Positions 37,322-47,537 of a stretch of 64,000 bases of DNA are shown piece by piece. The position numbers were made by a program, and so were the translations under genes. This DNA is from Streptomyces sp. A0958 (GTDB taxonomy: Bacteria > Actinomycetota > Actinomycetes > Streptomycetales > Streptomycetaceae), in the NCBI RefSeq assembly GCF_004795035.1, contig NZ_SSBK01000018.1, positions 62,001 to 126,000 of the forward strand. Reading direction: 5' to 3'. Numbering within the stretch: the stretch's first letter is position 1; each line of letters starts with the position of its first letter. The notes beneath the pieces were generated by a model. The model saw nothing but the letters and a program-made list of their open reading frames with translations. It was not told the DNA's origin and searched no databases.

Positions 37322-38188
37322 TCAAAAGGGATACCACCGCACCGCCGTGTCCCCGTCCCGCAGGGACGCCACGCGCCGACGGAACTCGGCGAGAGCCGCC
37401 GCGTTGGCCGGGGCGTGCTGCGCGACCCACGCACAGCTCGCCGTCTCCCGCGCCCCGCGCAGCACCCCGCAGCCGTCCCACTCGCGCACGTCCCAGCCGT
37501 ACGCCTCGGTGAACGCGTCGTAGGCGTCGGCCGCCAGGCCGTACCGGTCGCGGGACAGTGCGAGGACCACCAGGTCGTGCTCGCGCAGATCCGTGGCGAA
37601 GGTCTCCAGGTCCACCAGGACCGGACCCTTGGGGCCGACATGGACGTTGCGCGCCAGCGCGTCGCCGTGGATCGGGCCCGGGGCCAGGTGCGGGACCAGG
37701 GCCGCTGCCGCCGCCGCGAAGCCGTCGCGGCGCTCGCGCAGATAGTCGGCGTCGGCCGGGTCGATCGTGTCGCCCGCCAGGCTCAGCCAGCGCTCGACGC
37801 CGCCCAGCAGCTCCCGGCGGGGCAGCGTGAAGTCCTCGGGGGCGGGCAGCGCGTGCACGGCGGTGAGCAGCGGGGCCAGATCGCGCGGTTCGGCGGGGCG
37901 CACCGCCTCGGGCAGCCGGTGCCACAGGGTCACCGGGTGGCCCTCGACCAGCCGAGCCCGGTGTTCGGCCGCCCGCACGGCGGGGACACCGGAGGCGGCG
38001 AGCCACCGTGCGACGGCCACCTCGCGCTCGGCCCGCTCCCGCAGCTCCGGGCTGCGCGCGGCGTCCCGGCCGACCTTGACGACGAGGCCACCGGCCGCGA
38101 ACACGGCGTTCTCGCCGAGCGCGAGCAGTTCGGCGTCGCCGGAGAACCCGGCGGCGGTGAGCACCTCGCGCGCTTCCATCTCGTTCAT
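37322..38188 (-). CDS. Phosphotransferase (APH/choline-kinase fold) family protein
   Basis: 288 aa. It shows an N-lobe Gly-poor loop (LGENAVFAAGGLVVKVGRDA with the ATP-binding Lys), REVAVARWLAASGVPAVRA, and the C-lobe Brenner-type motif PIHGDALARNVHVGPKGPVLVDLETF with catalytic His-Gly-Asp and metal-binding Asp. This is the aminoglycoside phosphotransferase fold, but most chromosomal members act on small metabolites; no drug target is claimed. ATG 38188 used; ATG 38179 is an alternative. Confidence 0.85.
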   Translation of the reverse strand: MNEMEAREVLTAAGFSGDAELLALGENAVFAAGGLVVKVGRDAARSPELRERAEREVAVARWLAASGVPAVRAAEHRARLVEGHPVTLWHRLPEAVRPAEPRDLAPLLTAVHALPAPEDFTLPRRELLGGVERWLSLAGDTIDPADADYLRERRDGFAAAAAALVPHLAPGPIHGDALARNVHVGPKGPVLVDLETFATDLREHDLVVLALSRDRYGLAADAYDAFTEAYGWDVREWDGCGVLRGARETASCAWVAQHAPANAAALAEFRRRVASLRDGDTAVRWYPF

Positions 38189-38317
38189 GGTCCGATTTTC
38201 GCATCCGCGCGGGTTGTCCTGACGAACCGGTGGCCCGTCAGCACGATGACGGAGGCCACCTGAGCGGCCAGAACGGCCCCGGACCCGTCCGACCCTGATC
38301 CGCCGGACGGACCCCGA

Positions 38318-38397
38318 GCCGGTCAGTTCCTTGGTGACCTGCTGCACGACGGGCTGTTCGCGAAGAGTTCAGGCAGGTCACCAAGGAACTGACCGGC
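38318..38397. repeat. Perfect 25-bp inverted repeat with 30-bp spacer
   Basis: Bases 38318-38342 and 38373-38397 are exact reverse complements. The right arm reads in one frame as QVTKELTG, and the left arm is the same coding sequence inverted. This looks like an inverted duplication of part of a gene rather than a designed operator, and it sits at the edge of a decayed gene. Confidence 0.85.
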
Positions 38398-38795
38398 AGG
38401 GGCGCTACGGGGTAGCCCGGTCGCTCAAGGAACCGGTCTCCGTCACCCTCAACCTCGGCCTCTCGGCGGGCGGCGGGCTCCTCCGCCGGGGCGCCGACGG
38501 AAAGGTGACCGTCGCGATGGGGGAGGCCGGCCAGGTGGTCCCGGCACCATCCACGACCAGGTCGACACCGGCCACAGCGCCGCCCGCACCGTGCTCGGCA
38601 TGGGCGACCGGCGCCGCCCTCGCCGGAGCGCTGCGCTCCGCACCGGCCCAGTCCGTGCGCGGCTACCCCGAGTGGAAGGACAAGGCCGCCACGCCCGCGC
38701 TCCAGGAGTACTACAGCGGGGCGATCGACGCGGCCGAGCTGAAGAAGCGTCTGGTGACGGACGGCAACCGGGTCCTGGCCCGCTACCGGCGCTGA
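38398..38795 (+). pseudogene. Decayed gene of unknown family
   Basis: Protein-like sequence is spread over two frames. Frame A (open 38331-38795) reads SLKEPVSVTLNLGLSAGGGL then LRRGADGKVTVAMGEAG, and later VRGYPEWKDKAATPALQEYY and LKKRLVTDGNRVLARYRR up to a TGA. Between them, around 38545-38612, frame B reads GTIHDQVDTGHSAARTVLGM, the only sensible protein there, while frame A gives a Ser/Thr/Pro-rich shadow. At least two frameshifts are therefore needed. No start codon with a ribosome site is visible. The family is not recognised. It is followed by a strong terminator at 38797-38839. Confidence 0.5.
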
Positions 38796-38796
38796 A

Positions 38797-38839
38797 CGCG
38801 CACGCCCTCCTCCCGGAGTCCGGGAGGAGGGCGTGCGCG
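38797..38839. terminator. Bidirectional hairpin terminator, 19-bp stem
   Basis: Bases 38797-38815 and 38821-38839 are perfect complements over 19 bp with a 5-nt loop (GAGTC). It lies between the decayed plus-strand gene and the minus-strand MMPL transporter stop, so it can end both. Confidence 0.85.
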
Positions 38840-38848
38840 CGGCCGGGG

Positions 38849-41140
38849 TCAGACGCCGACCCGCTCCGGCTCCTCGCCCGCGTGGGCCGGCGCGGAGGCG
38901 TCCGGCACCTCGTCGTAGGACTCGTCGTGGGTCATGTCCGGCAGCCACCGCAGCCACTTCGGGAAGTACCAGTTGCGCTCCCCGAGCAGGGCCATCGCGG
39001 CCGGCAGGAGGACACCGCGGATGATCGTCGCGTCGATCAGCACGGCCGCGGCCAGGCCCACGCCCATCTGCTTCATGGACTGCATCGACAGGGTGCCGAA
39101 GATCGCGAACACGGCGACCATGATGACGGCCGCGCTGGTCACCACACCGGCCGTGGTGACCACGCCGTGGGCGATGGCGTCCCGGGTGGTGCGGCCCTGG
39201 AGGCGCGCCTCACGGATACGGGAGACCACGAACACGTGGTAGTCCATCGAGAGCCCGAAGAGGATCACGAAGAGGAACAGCGGCAGCCAGGAGATGATCG
39301 CGCCGACCCCCTGCGCGCCCACCAGCGAGGCGCCCCAGCCGTGCTGGAAGACCGCGGTCAGGATGCCGTAGGCGGCGCCCACCGAGAGCAGGTTGAGGAC
39401 GATCGAGGTGACCGCGACCGTCAGGGACCGGAAGCAGAGCAGCATCAGCAGGAAGGCGAAGACGACCACGAAGGCGAAGACCGGCACGACCGAGCCGACG
39501 ATCTGGTCGTTGAAGTCCTTCGAACCGGCGACCTGACCGGTGATCGGCGCCTCGACCCCCGCCACCTTGCCGAGCGTCGCAGGGCGCACGGTGTCGCGCA
39601 GCAGGTCCAGGCTCTTGACGGCCCGGTCCTGGTCCGAACCGCCGACCAGCGGTACGTCGATGACCGCGATGTTCTCCGCGTCGTGCGTGACGATGTCGAC
39701 CGGGCCCTTCGAGGCACCCGAGGCGACGGCCTGCCGGCGGAACTCCGCCAGCGCCTGGCGCACCGGAGCGGCGCCGATGTCGTCGGCCTTGACGACGACC
39801 TGCGCCGGGTCGGCGCCCCCGGGGAACGCCTCGTTCAGCCGGTCGTAGGTCTGCACGATCGGCAGCGAGTGGCCGAACTCCTGGTCCAGGGTGAGGTTCT
39901 GGGTGTGCATGCCGAGCGCGGGCAGGGCGATCGCGGCGAGCGCACCGGCGGCGACCACGAGAGCGGTCCAGGGCCGGCGCAGCACCACGGTGAGCACCGC
40001 ACGCCAGACCCGGGACTCACTGTCGGCGCCGCCCCGCTCCGAGCGCTTCAGACGGGCCAGGAACGGCACCCGGCCCTTCTCGACCCGCTCGCCGAGCAGC
40101 GAGAGCAGCGCGGGCAGCACGGTGACGGAACCGACCATGGCGACCGCGACGACCATGAGCGAGGCCAGGCCCATCGCCTCGAACTCGGCGATGCCGGTGA
40201 AGAGCATGCCCGCCATCGCGACACAGACCGTCACACCGGAGACGACGATGGCGCGTCCACTGGTCGCGGCGGCGATCATCAGCGCGGTCCGGGCGTCCCG
40301 GCCCTTGGCCCGCTCCTCGCGCTCCCGGCGCAGATAGAACAGGCAGTAGTCGACGCCGACGGCCAGGCCGACCAGCAGCATCACCGAGTTGGCGGTGTCG
40401 CTCATGGGCTGGAAGTGGCTCACCACGCCCATCAGCCCCATGGTCGCCATGATCGCGGTGAGGGCCAGGGCGACCGGGAGCAGCGCGGCGACCAGCGCGC
40501 CGAAGGCGATCAGCAGGATGCCGAGGGCGACCGGCACGGCGGAGAGCTCGGCCCGCTGGAAGTCGCTGCCGAAGGCGTCGTCGAAGGTCTTGCCCATGCT
40601 GGCGCCGCCGATCTCCTCGATCAGCAGCCCCTCGTGCTCGCCGTCCACCTTCGCGACGGCCTTCAGCACGGGTTCGACGCGTTCGCTCGCCGTCTCGGGG
40701 TCGCCGCGCATCTCGAACTGCACCAGCGCGCTGTGCCCGTCCGCCGAGATGGTCCTGGCGGTGTACGGCGAGGTGACGGCGGTGACCTCACCGGTGGCCT
40801 GCACGGCCTTGATCACGTCGTCCACGGCCGACCGGAACTCCGGAGAGTCCGCCTCGACCGCGTTCTTGCCCTCGGACTGGATGAGCACGGTCTCGCCGGC
40901 CGGGTCCTTGAGCCCCGCGTCCTCGATGATCTGCACGGCCCGGCCCACCTCGCCGGACATCTGGTCGCTCTCCCTGACGTCGACCCGGCCGGCCGCGGAG
41001 CCGAGGCCCATGGCCAGGACGACGAACAGCACCCAGATCGTCACCGCCGCCCAGCGGTGCCGTGCGCTCCAGCCGCCCGCCCGGGCCGCGATGCCCCGCA
41101 CCCGTGGCGCCCGTGTCCGCGCCGCATCCACTTTCCCCAT
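38849..41140 (-). CDS. MMPL/RND-family membrane transporter
   Basis: A 763-aa protein with about 12 transmembrane helices arranged as a duplicated RND half: TM1 (WAAVTIWVLFVVLAMGLGSA), an extracytoplasmic domain, TM2-6 (AVPVALGILLIAFGALVAAL, SVMLLVGLAVGVDYCLFYLR with the GVDYC proton-relay segment), then the second half ending LFLFVILFGLSMDYHVFVVS (MDYHVF motif). MMPL proteins export lipids, siderophores or drugs. The substrate is unknown, and no lipid or polyketide genes are near. ATG 41140 gives a normal start; the longer frame adds basic residues without support. It diverges from the subtilase gene. Confidence 0.9.
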   Translation of the reverse strand: MGKVDAARTRAPRVRGIAARAGGWSARHRWAAVTIWVLFVVLAMGLGSAAGRVDVRESDQMSGEVGRAVQIIEDAGLKDPAGETVLIQSEGKNAVEADSPEFRSAVDDVIKAVQATGEVTAVTSPYTARTISADGHSALVQFEMRGDPETASERVEPVLKAVAKVDGEHEGLLIEEIGGASMGKTFDDAFGSDFQRAELSAVPVALGILLIAFGALVAALLPVALALTAIMATMGLMGVVSHFQPMSDTANSVMLLVGLAVGVDYCLFYLRREREERAKGRDARTALMIAAATSGRAIVVSGVTVCVAMAGMLFTGIAEFEAMGLASLMVVAVAMVGSVTVLPALLSLLGERVEKGRVPFLARLKRSERGGADSESRVWRAVLTVVLRRPWTALVVAAGALAAIALPALGMHTQNLTLDQEFGHSLPIVQTYDRLNEAFPGGADPAQVVVKADDIGAAPVRQALAEFRRQAVASGASKGPVDIVTHDAENIAVIDVPLVGGSDQDRAVKSLDLLRDTVRPATLGKVAGVEAPITGQVAGSKDFNDQIVGSVVPVFAFVVVFAFLLMLLCFRSLTVAVTSIVLNLLSVGAAYGILTAVFQHGWGASLVGAQGVGAIISWLPLFLFVILFGLSMDYHVFVVSRIREARLQGRTTRDAIAHGVVTTAGVVTSAAVIMVAVFAIFGTLSMQSMKQMGVGLAAAVLIDATIIRGVLLPAAMALLGERNWYFPKWLRWLPDMTHDESYDEVPDASAPAHAGEEPERVGV

Positions 41141-41497
41141 GACGGGCTTGCCCCCTCGTGACCGGCTCCGGCCCACCGCCGTCGCCTCCCGATTCGAAGG
41201 TAGGCGCGGAATAAAGGCGTCTCGTCATGCTCTCTGCGGAGCCGGGCGCGGCCCTTCTCCGCCTTGCGGACCGGTCGTGCCCCCGAGGCGCAGGATCGAA
41301 GCCCCTTACACGTAAAGGTGATTGGCGCATCGGTGCGCAGGTGAGGGCTTCTTGTGGCGAAAGCTTGACGACTGCGTCAGAGCCATATGAAGGTCTTGAT
41401 CTGAGCGCGTCAATCGGTAAAAGTTTCGAGCAGCCCCCGGAGAATTTCCGGCCGAGGGTCAATCCCCCCACAAAGAATGACGAGGAGACCCCTCTTC
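41141..41497. promoter_or_regulatory. 357-bp divergent promoter region between MMPL transporter and subtilase
   Basis: No gene. It is less G/C-rich than its surroundings from about 41360 to 41440. Two weak candidate promoters read toward the protease: TTGACG (41365-41370) with TATGAA (41386-41391, 15-bp spacer), and TTGATC (41396-41401) with TAAAAG (41418-41423, 16-bp spacer). The protease ribosome site GAGGAG is at 41482-41487. Confidence 0.35.
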
Positions 41498-42700
<1,203 letters not shown>

Positions 42701-42723
42701 GAGGTCCCTCCGGCCGGCGGCCA

Positions 42724-42748
42724 CCGCGCCCTCCCCCACGGGGCGCGG
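42724..42748. terminator. Hairpin between convergent subtilase and ABC ATPase genes
   Basis: Core arms 42724-42731 (CCGCGCCC) and 42741-42748 (GGGCGCGG) pair over 8 bp with a 9-nt loop. Flanking CCGGCCGGC and GCCGGCCCGG extend the stem imperfectly. Confidence 0.55.
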
Positions 42749-42765
42749 CGGCAGCCGGCCCGGCG

Positions 42766-43602
42766 TCAGCGGCGGGGCGTCCGCCGGGCGCGGGCCGTCC
42801 ACCGGCCGTCCGTGCGGGTGATGTGCACCGGGTGACCGAAGCACTCGCTGACCCGGTCCGTGGTCAGCACCTCGTCCGCCGCGCCCGAGGCCAGGCACCG
42901 CCCGCCGCGCAGCAGCATCGCATGCGTGGTCGACGCGGGCAGCTCCTCCAGATGATGCGTGACCAGCACCGTCGCCAGCTCCGGATGCTCCTCGCGCAAC
43001 GCGTCCAGACTGTCCAGCAACTGCTCCCGGGCGGCCAGGTCCAGCCCGGTCGCCGGCTCGTCGAGCAGCAGCAGCCGGGGCTGCGGCATCAGCGCACGGG
43101 CGATCAGCGTCCGGCCGCGCTCACCCTGCGAGAGCGAAGGCCAGCGCGACCCCGTCTTGCCGCCCATGCCCAGCATCGTCAGCAGCCGCTCCGCCCGCTC
43201 CCGCTGCCCCGGACCGGGCGACCAGCGCGGCACCGGCTCGACCGAGTTCGTCAGACCCGTCAGCACCACCTCGTCCACCGTCAGCCCGGACCGCAGCGGA
43301 TGACGCGGATTGACATGGCCCAGCAGCGTCCGCAGCTCCCGCAGATCCACCCGCCCCAGCGTCCGGCCCAGCACCTCGACCGAACCCCGGGTGGGGTGAG
43401 TGACCGCGCCGAGCAGCCCGAGCAGGGTGCTCTTGCCCGCCCCGTTGGCCCCGAGCAGCGCCCAGTGCTCCCCGCCGCGCACCGTGAGCGAGACCGAGTC
43501 GAGCAGGACGTTCCCGTCGCGTACGAGTGAGACCCCGTCGGCCCGGATGACCGGCACCGGGGCCGTGACGAGGGAGGGGGACAGGGGTGCGGTGGTGGTC
43601 AC
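42766..43602 (-). CDS. ABC transporter ATP-binding protein
   Basis: 278 aa with Walker A LLGANGAGKSTLL, LSQGERGRTLIARAL signature, Walker B LLLLDEPATGLD and H-loop LVTHHLEELP. The N-terminal VIRADGVSLVRDGNVLLDSV and RTLLGHVNPRHPLRSGLTV resemble ModF/YlmA-type stand-alone ATPases. No permease is adjacent, so it may be soluble or work with a distant partner. GTG 43602 follows GAAGGAG; the frame upstream to 43728 crosses the divergent promoter. Confidence 0.87.
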   Translation of the reverse strand: MTTTAPLSPSLVTAPVPVIRADGVSLVRDGNVLLDSVSLTVRGGEHWALLGANGAGKSTLLGLLGAVTHPTRGSVEVLGRTLGRVDLRELRTLLGHVNPRHPLRSGLTVDEVVLTGLTNSVEPVPRWSPGPGQRERAERLLTMLGMGGKTGSRWPSLSQGERGRTLIARALMPQPRLLLLDEPATGLDLAAREQLLDSLDALREEHPELATVLVTHHLEELPASTTHAMLLRGGRCLASGAADEVLTTDRVSECFGHPVHITRTDGRWTARARRTPRR

Positions 43603-43742
43603 GTGCGGCTGCTCCTTCGTACGGGCGCGAGCGCCTTCCGGCGCACCGGAAAGCCTAGTCCGTGGCCCGTACACCCTCGCCGCCCGCCTCCTGTCGCCTT
43701 TCTTCAATACCGGCCGGGCCGTGCGCACCTACGTTGTCGTGC

Positions 43743-44324
43743 ATGAAGAACGAGCACGCCCACATGACCGAATGCGCCGCCGAGGCCGCCCGTGTGGCCC
43801 GGGGCGTCAGCGCCCGGCAGCTGGAGGCGACCGCCACCCCCTGCGCGGACTGGGACGTCCGCACACTCATCAACCACTGGGTCCTCTACACCTCGCACGG
43901 CATGGAGCACCGCGCCCTGCGCACGGAACTCCCCGAGGAGCTGATCGCCCGCGACTTCACCGCCGACGCCGACTGGGCCGAGCGGTACGCCGCCCAGCTG
44001 GACCGGGCCGTCGCCGCCTGGGCCGACCCGGCCGTCTGGGAGGGCGCCATCGGCACCGGCGAGTCCGCCTCCCCGGCCGCCGACACCGCCGCCATGCTCA
44101 CCGAGGAGATCGCACTGCACGGCTGGGACGTGGCCCGCGCCACCGGCCAGGAGTTCCGGCTCTCCGACGCGGCCGCCGCCTACGTGCTGGGGACCGTCGA
44201 GAAGACCGCCGCGCTCTACCGCCAGTACGAGGGGTTCACCGACGAGGTGGACGCCCCGGGGGCCTCCGGATTCACCCGCGCCCTCGCCCTGAGCGGGCGC
44301 GACCCGCAGTGGAGCGCGGGCTGA
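43743..44324 (+). CDS. TIGR03086-family (DinB/maleylpyruvate-isomerase-like) protein
   Basis: 193 aa. The motif ATPCADWDVRTLINHWV is diagnostic of TIGR03086. Metal-binding histidines are expected at H48 (NHWV), and at the conserved positions EIALHGWDVARATGQ and near the N-terminus. These four-helix proteins are related to mycothiol-dependent maleylpyruvate isomerases, so thiol transfer is possible. The next gene, an Rv2466c-like mycothiol-linked protein, fits that idea. ATG 43743, with no strong ribosome site. Confidence 0.83.
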   Translation: MKNEHAHMTECAAEAARVARGVSARQLEATATPCADWDVRTLINHWVLYTSHGMEHRALRTELPEELIARDFTADADWAERYAAQLDRAVAAWADPAVWEGAIGTGESASPAADTAAMLTEEIALHGWDVARATGQEFRLSDAAAAYVLGTVEKTAALYRQYEGFTDEVDAPGASGFTRALALSGRDPQWSAG

Positions 44325-44392
44325 AATTGGCCCAGGCCGCAGGGTACTGAATGGCCCGGACGAGAGGGCCAACGGCTGGCTACGCTCACCCC

Positions 44393-45025
44393 ATGACAAC
44401 CCACCGCACCCCGGAACGGGGCAGGCCCGTCGTCGACTTCTACTTCGACCCGGCCTGCCCGTTCGCCTGGATCACCTCCCGCTGGATGCTGGAGGTGGAG
44501 CAGCACCGCGACATCGAGCTGCGCTTCCACGTCATGAGCCTCTACCTGCACAACACCGGCAACGAACTCCCCGACTGGTACCGCGACCTGGTCGACCGGT
44601 CGATCGGCCCCGTGCGGGTCGCCGCCGCTGCGGCAGAGGAACACGGCGAGGAGGTCCTGCGCGACCTGTACACGGCCCTCGGCAGCCGTATCCACCAGCA
44701 GAAGAACGAGGACTTCGACGAGGTCGTCGCCCAGTCCCTCGCCGAGCTGGGCCTGCCCGCGCGACTCGCCGGGGCCGCCCGCACCGAGACCTACGACGAG
44801 GCCGTGCGGCGCAGCCACGAGGCGGGCCGGGACCCGGAGGCCGGCGGGTACGTGGGCACACCCACGATCCACGTCGACGGGACGGTGTGGTTCGGCCCGG
44901 TGCTGCGGGCGATCCCGCGCGGCGAGGAGGCGGCCCGGCTGTTCGACAGCTTCCGGGTGCTCGCCGGCCACGCGGACTTCTTCGAGCTCAAGCGCGCCCG
45001 CACCGGCGGCATCGACGTGGGCTGA
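44393..45025 (+). CDS. DsbA-family protein, Rv2466c-like (mycothiol-dependent nitroreductase family)
   Basis: 210 aa of thioredoxin-like DsbA fold. The N-terminal PVVDFYFDPACPFAWITSRW has a CPFA active site (single Cys), followed by a helical insertion and the cis-Pro loop GYVGTPTIHVDGTVWFGP. In mycobacteria, Rv2466c uses a similar CPxC-type site and mycothiol to reduce substrates; the resolving Cys is missing here. ATG 44393 is chosen; ribosome site unclear. It follows the TIGR03086 gene by 68 bp. Confidence 0.82.
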   Translation: MTTHRTPERGRPVVDFYFDPACPFAWITSRWMLEVEQHRDIELRFHVMSLYLHNTGNELPDWYRDLVDRSIGPVRVAAAAAEEHGEEVLRDLYTALGSRIHQQKNEDFDEVVAQSLAELGLPARLAGAARTETYDEAVRRSHEAGRDPEAGGYVGTPTIHVDGTVWFGPVLRAIPRGEEAARLFDSFRVLAGHADFFELKRARTGGIDVG

Positions 45026-45039
45026 GCGGCCCGGCCGGC

Positions 45040-45798
45040 TCAGGCGCTGAGCGGGACCGGGCGCGCGGACCGCACGCGGGCCTCGTCGTACCGGTCCAGC
45101 AGCAGCCGGGCCAGCTCCGGCGCCGGCCCCAGCACCCCGGCCAGCACATCCGCGCCGGCCTCGGCCGCCCCCGCCGCGATGCGGTCCGGGAGGCGGCCGG
45201 GCGCGATCACGTACGGGGCCACCGCCACCCGGCGCACGCCGTCGGCCCGCAGGGCCCGTACCGCGTCCTCGGTACAGGGACGGGATGCGGAGGCGAACGC
45301 AGGCCGCACGGAACACCAACCGGTGTGCCGCAGCTCCCGCGCGATTTCAGCGATCACTGCGATCGCCTCCGGGTCTGTGGAGCCCGCCGAGGCCAGGACG
45401 AGCCCGGTCGAACTCCGGTCGCCGGGGCGGACCCCGGCCTCGTACAGCCGCCGTTCCAGGGCGGCGTTCAGCAGCGGCGACGGGCCGAGCACCTCGGCCT
45501 GCCGCACCCGCAGCCGGGGCAGCGCGGCGCGGGCCTCCCGCAGAACCGCCGGGATGTCCGACTTGGCATGGAACGCCCGGGTGAGCAGCAGTGGCAGCGC
45601 CACCACCTCGTGCGCGCCCTCGGCGGCCAGCCGTTCCAGGACCCGCGGCACCGAGGGTGCGTTGAAGTCCAGGAAGCCGGTCTCCACGCGCAGCCCCGGC
45701 CGCGACGCCCGTACCCGCGCGGTCAGCGCGTGCACGGTCGCGGCGTGCCGCGGGTCACGGCTGCCGTGGGCGATGAGGAGGAGGACCGGAGAGGACAT
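45040..45798 (-). CDS. Sirohydrochlorin chelatase-like protein (CbiX-type)
   Basis: 252 aa with two ferrochelatase-like halves: LLLIAHGSRDPRHAATVHAL with His10 as metal ligand, and VVALPLLLTRAFHAKSDIPA with a second His. The second half has VRRVAVAPYVIAPGRLPDRI. Class II chelatases insert Fe2+ or Co2+ into sirohydrochlorin. As the last gene of the sulfur operon it most likely makes siroheme for the sulfite reductase encoded at its start. Six bp from ssuC. Confidence 0.88.
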   Translation of the reverse strand: MSSPVLLLIAHGSRDPRHAATVHALTARVRASRPGLRVETGFLDFNAPSVPRVLERLAAEGAHEVVALPLLLTRAFHAKSDIPAVLREARAALPRLRVRQAEVLGPSPLLNAALERRLYEAGVRPGDRSSTGLVLASAGSTDPEAIAVIAEIARELRHTGWCSVRPAFASASRPCTEDAVRALRADGVRRVAVAPYVIAPGRLPDRIAAGAAEAGADVLAGVLGPAPELARLLLDRYDEARVRSARPVPLSA

Positions 45799-45804
45799 GG
45801 CGGC

Positions 45805-46728
45805 TCAGTTCCTGACGAGGAGACCGCGGCTGCGCAGCACCCACCGCTCCAGCGGACTGAAGATGAGCAGGTCGATGGCGATGCCGACGAAAAGGATCAG
45901 GATGATGGCGAGGAAGATGCCCGGCATATCCGCGTTGTTGCGGCCGTTCTCCAGCAACTGCCCGAGTCCGAGGCCGAGTTCCGGGGACGAGGCGATGATC
46001 TCGGCGGCCATCAGGGAACGCCAGGAGAACGCCCAGCCCTGCTTGAGACCGGCCAGGTAGCCCGGCAGGGCGGCCGGCATCACGATCAGCCAGGTGCCGC
46101 GCAGCCCGGTCGCGCCGAGGGTGCGGCCCGCCCGCAGGAACAGCGGCGGCACCTGGTCGACGCCGGAGACCAGGCCGTTGGCGATCGAGGGCACCGCGCC
46201 GAGCAGGATGACCGCGAACATCATCTTGTCGTCGAGCCCGAGCCAGATCACGGCCGGCGCCACCCAGGCCACCGAGGGCAGCGACTGAAGCCCGGACAGG
46301 ATCGGGCCGATCGCGGCCCGGACGAACTTCACCCGGGCCACCAGCAGGCCGAGCGGGGTGCCGATGACGACCGAGAGCAGGAAGCCGAGCAGACCGCGCG
46401 AAACGCTGGTCCACACCACCTCCAGCAGGGTGCCGTGCAGCCACATGTCGCGGGCGCTGTCCCAGACGGCGGAGGGCGAGGGCAGCTTGTAGTCCTCGGT
46501 CACCTCGGCCCAGACGAGCACCTGCCACACGACGAGGACCAGGGCCACCGCCAGCAGCGGGGGCAGGACCTTGCGCAGCAGGACCTCGCGCACCGGGGTG
46601 CGCTGCACGTGCACCGCGTCCAGGGCGTCCAGACCGGCCTCCAGACCGGCCAGGTCGTCCGGCTTCCCCGAACCGGGCCCGCTCCCGCCGGAGCCCGCCT
46701 CGTCCGACTTGATGTCAGTGCTGGCCAT
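45805..46728 (-). CDS. ssuC: Aliphatic sulfonate ABC transporter permease
   Basis: 307 aa. After a Gly/Ser-rich cytoplasmic tail, about six transmembrane helices form a SsuC/TauC-type BPD permease: VLPPLLAVALVLVVWQVLVW, FLLSVVIGTPLGLLVAR and the EAA loop ALPGYLAGLKQGWAFSWRSLM. ATG 46728 has a GGGGAG upstream and overlaps the end of ssuB by 14 bp. It imports alkanesulfonates together with SsuA and SsuB. The desulfonation monooxygenase ssuD is not in this operon. Confidence 0.88.
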   Translation of the reverse strand: MASTDIKSDEAGSGGSGPGSGKPDDLAGLEAGLDALDAVHVQRTPVREVLLRKVLPPLLAVALVLVVWQVLVWAEVTEDYKLPSPSAVWDSARDMWLHGTLLEVVWTSVSRGLLGFLLSVVIGTPLGLLVARVKFVRAAIGPILSGLQSLPSVAWVAPAVIWLGLDDKMMFAVILLGAVPSIANGLVSGVDQVPPLFLRAGRTLGATGLRGTWLIVMPAALPGYLAGLKQGWAFSWRSLMAAEIIASSPELGLGLGQLLENGRNNADMPGIFLAIILILFVGIAIDLLIFSPLERWVLRSRGLLVRN

Positions 46729-47503
46729 GACGGCGGATCTCCCCACGCAGTTGTTCGGTGATCTCGACGGACAGCTCCGCCACGGAGGTGTCCTCGATGC
46801 GGCGCGGCTGCTCGATGTCGACCGTCCACTCCCGGGCGATCCGGCCGGGGCGGGACGAGAGCAGCACCACGCGTTCGGCGAGCCGTACGGCCTCGCGCAC
46901 GTTGTGCGTGACGAAGAGGACCGAGACGTCGGTCTCGCGCCAGATCCGGGTCAGCTCGTCGTGCAGCACATCGCGGGTGATGGCGTCGAGCGCGGCGAAA
47001 GGCTCGTCCATCAGCAGCAGTTGGCTGTCCTGGGCGAGCGCGCGGGCCATCGCCACACGCTGCCGCATGCCGCCGGAGAGCTCGTGCACCCGCTTGCCGT
47101 ACGCTCCGCCCAGGCGCACCAGCTCCAGGAGCCGTTCCGCCTCCTCGCGGCGCTGCGACTTCGGCACGCCGCGCAGGCGCAGCGCGAGTTCGATGTTCTT
47201 GCCCGCGGTCAGCCACGGGAAGAGGGCGTGCTCCTGGAACATCAGGGCCGGCCGGCCGCCGGGGGTCTCGATGGTCCCCCCGGTCGGCCGGTCGAGTCCG
47301 GCCACCAGGTTGAGCAGCGTCGACTTGCCGCACCCGGAGGCTCCCAGAAGGGTGACGAACTCGCCCGGGGCGACATCGAGACTGATGTCGTCCAGGACCA
47401 GCTGCGTTCCCGCGGGCCCGGCGAAGGACTTCGAGACATGTGCGAGACGAGCGGCGTGCCCGACCGAGACACGGTCCTCGGCCTTGGTGAGGGTGTTCGC
47501 CAT
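46715..47503 (-). CDS. ssuB: Aliphatic sulfonate ABC transporter ATP-binding protein
   Basis: 262 aa with Walker A LLGASGCGKSTLL, signature LSGGMRQRVAMARAL, Walker B LLLMDEPFAALD and H-loop FVTHNVREAV. Q-loop ALMFQEHALFPWLTAGKNIE is typical of the nitrate/sulfonate/taurine subfamily. I place the start at ATG 47503, eight bases past AGGAGG; GTG 47512 overlaps the ribosome site. It sits between ssuA and ssuC. Confidence 0.92.
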   Translation of the reverse strand: MANTLTKAEDRVSVGHAARLAHVSKSFAGPAGTQLVLDDISLDVAPGEFVTLLGASGCGKSTLLNLVAGLDRPTGGTIETPGGRPALMFQEHALFPWLTAGKNIELALRLRGVPKSQRREEAERLLELVRLGGAYGKRVHELSGGMRQRVAMARALAQDSQLLLMDEPFAALDAITRDVLHDELTRIWRETDVSVLFVTHNVREAVRLAERVVLLSSRPGRIAREWTVDIEQPRRIEDTSVAELSVEITEQLRGEIRRHGQH

Positions 47504-47537
47504 GGTCGTCACCTCCTGGGAGTCTTCGGGCGGCTGG

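Noticed and set aside
38591..41161. Plus-strand frame of 856 codons opposite the MMPL gene
   Set aside because: Asp/Glu/His/Arg-rich antisense translation with no recognisable fold.
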